A program made the position numbers and the translations under genes. DNA of 6,987 nt, taken from positions 1-6,987 of the forward strand of contig CAMBQS010000181.1 in assembly GCA_945870015.1 (NCBI GenBank), in the 5' to 3' direction. Positions 4,509 through 6,987 of this stretch are shown in pieces. The notes beneath the pieces are model-generated. The model had not been told where the DNA came from. It saw only the letters and a program-made list of their open reading frames with translations, and ran no database searches. The DNA is from Desulfocicer vacuolatum DSM 3385. Lineage in GTDB: Bacteria; Desulfobacterota; Desulfobacteria; Desulfobacterales; SURF-7. Numbering within the stretch: the stretch's first letter is position 1; the number at the start of each line of letters is the position of its first letter.

Positions 4509-6673
4509 GACTGAAAAATTTCAATGGCCGTAACGTATGTTCCGGTTCCGATCAGTAAAACGCCTTTGCCATCAAGGTCAATATCGCGTTCTCCGGTAAG
4601 CCTTGCCGGAACTTGATTCAACTGGAGGAGCTTGATTCCCAAAACCGTAGCAGCAGCGGATGCAGATGCATACTCACCAATATATTTACGATAGTCAATA
4701 ACCGGTTTGTCGAATCGGGTCTGTTTCAGGAATTCACGGACCTGTTTTTCTCCGCATTCACGAAGGGCAGCCGGTATGCCGACCAGCAGGGCACCAAATT
4801 TCTGATTGATCTGTTCAGGGTTGCCAAGGCTGCGGATCAGGGCCTGGATAATATCCGGATGGTGTTCCGCTCTTTCATAAAAACAGGAGGAGATACACAG
4901 CCCTTTGGGAGCATCAGATCGTTTCAGCAGCAGGGCGCCGCCGCCGTCTGAATTCTTATTGGTTTTGAAAACCGATCCATCGAAAAGCCCGGAAAGTTCT
5001 GCATGGTACTCATCTGCACCCAGCACCAGAACCGTTTCGTTTGTATTGCCCGGATGCAGCAGACCGGCGGATAACAAAGCCTGCTCAAAGGAATAGTCTC
5101 CTCCGGTTGTGGTGATGTTGGCGCCCTTTGATTTCAGATACATGGCAACCTGGCCTGCGGCTGCATTGTGAACCGATCCGATAAAGTCTGTTGGGCTGCA
5201 AAATTTTTCGTTGGATTCAAAGAGTTTTGTCAGAAAATCATAGGTTTCAGAAAGGGCACCCCATCCGGTTCCCCAGAAAATGGAAGAAGGAGGCTGAAAA
5301 GAAACCGTATTTTTTTGCAGGGAACCAGCCAAAGCCAGGGCCATCTGTGGGAGACGCTTCAACCGCCGAATCAGTCTGGGCGGCAAATTTTCAGAAAGCG
5401 CTGCAATGGGAAATACCCCGTCACAGTTTTCTCCATTCAGGAATCGGTTCAGGGTAGAGGTCGTTCCTCCTGCACCGGTAATGCATTCGCAACCGATCAC
5501 CTCAAGAGGGGCTGTCTTTTTCAGGAGAACCGGATTCCCGTTTCCTTTAACAGATTGGATTGCGACAGATGCATTGTTGCCTCCAAACCCGAACGAGTTG
5601 GATAGAACCGTATTCACTGGTTGTTCCATCGGAACCAGTGCCGGCTGGAGGTTCAGTTTTGGGTCCGGGATGGTACATCCGGTATTGGCGGGAATGAGGT
5701 TCTGCTGAATAGAGATCGTACAGATGACAGCTTCAATCAGTCCGGCTGCGGCCAAGGGATGTCCCATGGCTCCTTTGACCGAAGACATAGGCGGTTTTTT
5801 TTCAGCAAAAATCCGGTTGACAGCCTTTGCCTCGGATAAATCATTATCCACGGTTCCGGTACCATGCAGATTGATATAGTCGATATCAGACGGTGAAAGG
5901 GACGCATCTTCAATGGCTTGCAGCATGGCATTTCCGGCACCTTCACCTTCCGGATGCGGTGCGGTAGGATGATACGCATCACAGGACAGGCCGGCGCCGG
6001 GAATTTCAGCATAGGCGGTTTCCGGCACATTCTCACCAGCTTCCAGGAGCAGGGCCGCAGCACCTTCGGAAACGGTCATGCCTTTCCGGTTCAGGTCAAA
6101 CGGCCTTGAGCCGGAAGGATCAATGAGCTGGAGAGAATGAAATCCAAAATAGGTGAATCGGCACAGGGCGTCCGATCCAACCACCAGCACTTTTTTCGCC
6201 CTGCCGGAGCGGATCAGTTCAAGAGCCATTTTAAGAGCAGCCGTCCCGGAAGAACAGGCTGTGGAGATTGTGATGACCGGGCCAAAGCATCTTAGTTGCC
6301 CGGCAATATAGTCGGCAACAGATCCTGCAGCATGATACCGGTATTTTTGGGGATCTTGTTCATTTTTCCGCAAGAGTTCTTCTGTTACGGACATGCCTCC
6401 TGTGGAGGTTGCCACGACAATGGCGTCAACCGTTCCCGGGCTGGTTTTCATTGCATCCGTTGCTGCAATCATGGCAAGGCGGTGGGTTCGCGGGATGTCA
6501 TCATCAGGGAAAAATTGATTGACTTCTCCTGTGGGAAGGATGGTTTCGGAGTGAAACAGCCGCAATGGTTTGATCGCCTGATTACCGGTCCGGATAAAAT
6601 CCTGTATCTCATGATATCCGGTTCCTACGGGAGTGATCATCCCGATTCCGGTAATAAAGGTTCTTACCTTCAT
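4505..6673 (-). CDS. double beta-ketoacyl synthase: active FabF-type KS fused to a KS-like (chain-length-factor-like) half
   Basis: 722 residues, about twice a normal KS. The first half (1-375) is a complete FabF-type condensing enzyme: nucleophile C140 in TACSSG, H270 in NLHGTGT, K300, H305 in GAMGHPLAAAG, and the GFGGNNAS loop (362-369). It should join an acyl group to a malonyl-ACP unit by decarboxylative condensation. The second half (about 388-722) is KS-like but without the triad: ITTTGGDYSFEQAL (520-533) aligns with the nucleophile elbow with Gly where Cys should be, the HGTGT motif is not seen, and YIGEYASASAA (664-674) aligns with the second His loop with Glu for His. It resembles the KS-like partner proteins of type II polyketide and aryl polyene systems. 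The two halves therefore look like a fused KS-alpha/chain-length-factor heterodimer, predicted to set the chain length. The start overlaps the ACP-A stop (TAATG) and has no clear Shine-Dalgarno, so coupling to ACP-A is likely. Confidence 0.9.
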   Translation of the reverse strand: MKVRTFITGIGMITPVGTGYHEIQDFIRTGNQAIKPLRLFHSETILPTGEVNQFFPDDDIPRTHRLAMIAATDAMKTSPGTVDAIVVATSTGGMSVTEELLRKNEQDPQKYRYHAAGSVADYIAGQLRCFGPVITISTACSSGTAALKMALELIRSGRAKKVLVVGSDALCRFTYFGFHSLQLIDPSGSRPFDLNRKGMTVSEGAAALLLEAGENVPETAYAEIPGAGLSCDAYHPTAPHPEGEGAGNAMLQAIEDASLSPSDIDYINLHGTGTVDNDLSEAKAVNRIFAEKKPPMSSVKGAMGHPLAAAGLIEAVICTISIQQNLIPANTGCTIPDPKLNLQPALVPMEQPVNTVLSNSFGFGGNNASVAIQSVKGNGNPVLLKKTAPLEVIGCECITGAGGTTSTLNRFLNGENCDGVFPIAALSENLPPRLIRRLKRLPQMALALAGSLQKNTVSFQPPSSIFWGTGWGALSETYDFLTKLFESNEKFCSPTDFIGSVHNAAAGQVAMYLKSKGANITTTGGDYSFEQALLSAGLLHPGNTNETVLVLGADEYHAELSGLFDGSVFKTNKNSDGGGALLLKRSDAPKGLCISSCFYERAEHHPDIIQALIRSLGNPEQINQKFGALLVGIPAALRECGEKQVREFLKQTRFDKPVIDYRKYIGEYASASAAATVLGIKLLQLNQVPARLTGERDIDLDGKGVLLIGTGTYVTAIEIFQS

Positions 6674-6939
6674 TACTGGGAACTCTTTGAGCGGTTCTGA
6701 TCAATAAAGACGGCAAGGGTTCTCAACGACCTGAACACTTTTTCCCCGAGTTCTTTATTGTCAATAACCACGGAATAATCTTTTTCGATCATCATGACCA
6801 GTTCCAGTACGTCGATGGAATCGATTCCGAGATCTCCTCCGACAAGCTGACCGTCAACATCAAAATCACCAGGGGTTATATCCACCAGGTTCAGGGTTTC
6901 AATCACTTTTTCTTTCAATTCATTCAGAAGGGTTTCCAT
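6673..6939 (-). CDS. acyl carrier protein (ACP-A)
   Basis: 88 residues. The phosphopantetheine attachment Ser is S41 in LGIDSIDVLELV, close to the FabF-partner type of ACP, followed by the acidic recognition helix MMIEKDYSVVI and a short final helix. AGGA six bases before the ATG supports this start. Its TAA shares one base with the ATG of the double ketosynthase, so it is very probably the cognate carrier for that enzyme, holding the growing chain or the extender unit in the cytoplasm. It has a GG pair before the motif (34-35) and a Lys/Ser-rich C-terminus. It resembles ACP-D more than the ACP-B/ACP-C pair. An apo-ACP needs a phosphopantetheinyl transferase, which is not encoded here. Confidence 0.93.
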   Translation of the reverse strand: METLLNELKEKVIETLNLVDITPGDFDVDGQLVGGDLGIDSIDVLELVMMIEKDYSVVIDNKELGEKVFRSLRTLAVFIDQNRSKSSQ

Positions 6940-6987
6940 TTTTCATCCTGTATATATAAAATATTTTGATCATTTGAATTCTGCTGA
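6940..6987 (-). other. 5' leader of ACP-A and window edge
   Basis: 48 bases upstream of ACP-A. They contain the AGGA ribosome binding site, an AT-rich stretch (ATATTTTATATATA) and, at the edge, a frame reading SAEFK followed by TGA (6987-6970) that could be the tail of an upstream gene. No -35 matches well, so I cannot say whether transcription starts here or further upstream. Confidence 0.3.

Noticed and set aside
6951..6965. TATATATA-rich stretch as promoter of ACP-A
   Set aside because: The match to a -10 is easily chance and no acceptable -35 lies at the right distance inside the window.
1..6987. tRNA, CRISPR, insertion sequence or attachment site
   Set aside because: No clover-leaf, repeat-spacer pattern, transposase frame or terminal inverted repeat was seen.

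Overview
The window is one compact, leftward-transcribed (minus-strand) gene set that looks like a secondary fatty-acid or polyketide-type lipid pathway. Read 5'->3' on the minus strand, the order is: acyl carrier protein (ACP-A), a 722-residue double ketosynthase (active KS fused to a KS-like half without catalytic residues), a membrane-anchored NodB-type polysaccharide deacetylase, two tandem paralogous ACPs (ACP-B, ACP-C), a FabZ-like hotdog dehydratase, a fourth ACP (ACP-D), two paralogous radical SAM proteins, and at the very edge the first 14 codons of what looks like another ketosynthase. Several junctions overlap (TAATG, two ATGA, one 11-nt overlap), and the other gaps are 17 to 74 nt, so this reads as an operon. 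I saw no convincing plus-strand gene, RNA gene, mobile element or CRISPR.

Right part (about 4505-6987): ACP-A and the double KS are translationally coupled and probably form the condensing unit. Middle (about 2501-4508): the deacetylase, then after a 63-nt gap carrying a possible internal promoter, the AT-rich ACP-B/ACP-C pair and the dehydratase. Left part (1-2511): ACP-D, the two radical SAM enzymes and the start of a further ketosynthase.

How they may work together (inference): acyl chains carried on dedicated ACPs are extended by the KS/KS-like fusion, dehydrated by the hotdog enzyme, then modified by radical chemistry on the chain or a head group. The NodB protein would act on a membrane-bound amide or ester. 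Ketoreductase, acyltransferase, enoyl reductase, thioesterase and phosphopantetheinyl transferase genes are absent here; they must be outside the window or borrowed from primary metabolism. The combination of several ACPs, FabF-type KS, FabZ-like protein and radical SAM proteins resembles in gene content the candidate ladderane-lipid loci I recall from anammox bacteria, and the KS plus KS-like pairing resembles aryl polyene and type II polyketide loci. It matches neither exactly.

Organism: a bacterium with mid-range GC, Shine-Dalgarno-led genes and oxygen-sensitive chemistry (two radical SAM enzymes). An anaerobe, perhaps a sulfate-reducing member of the Desulfobacterota, is my guess, but no marker gene here proves it.
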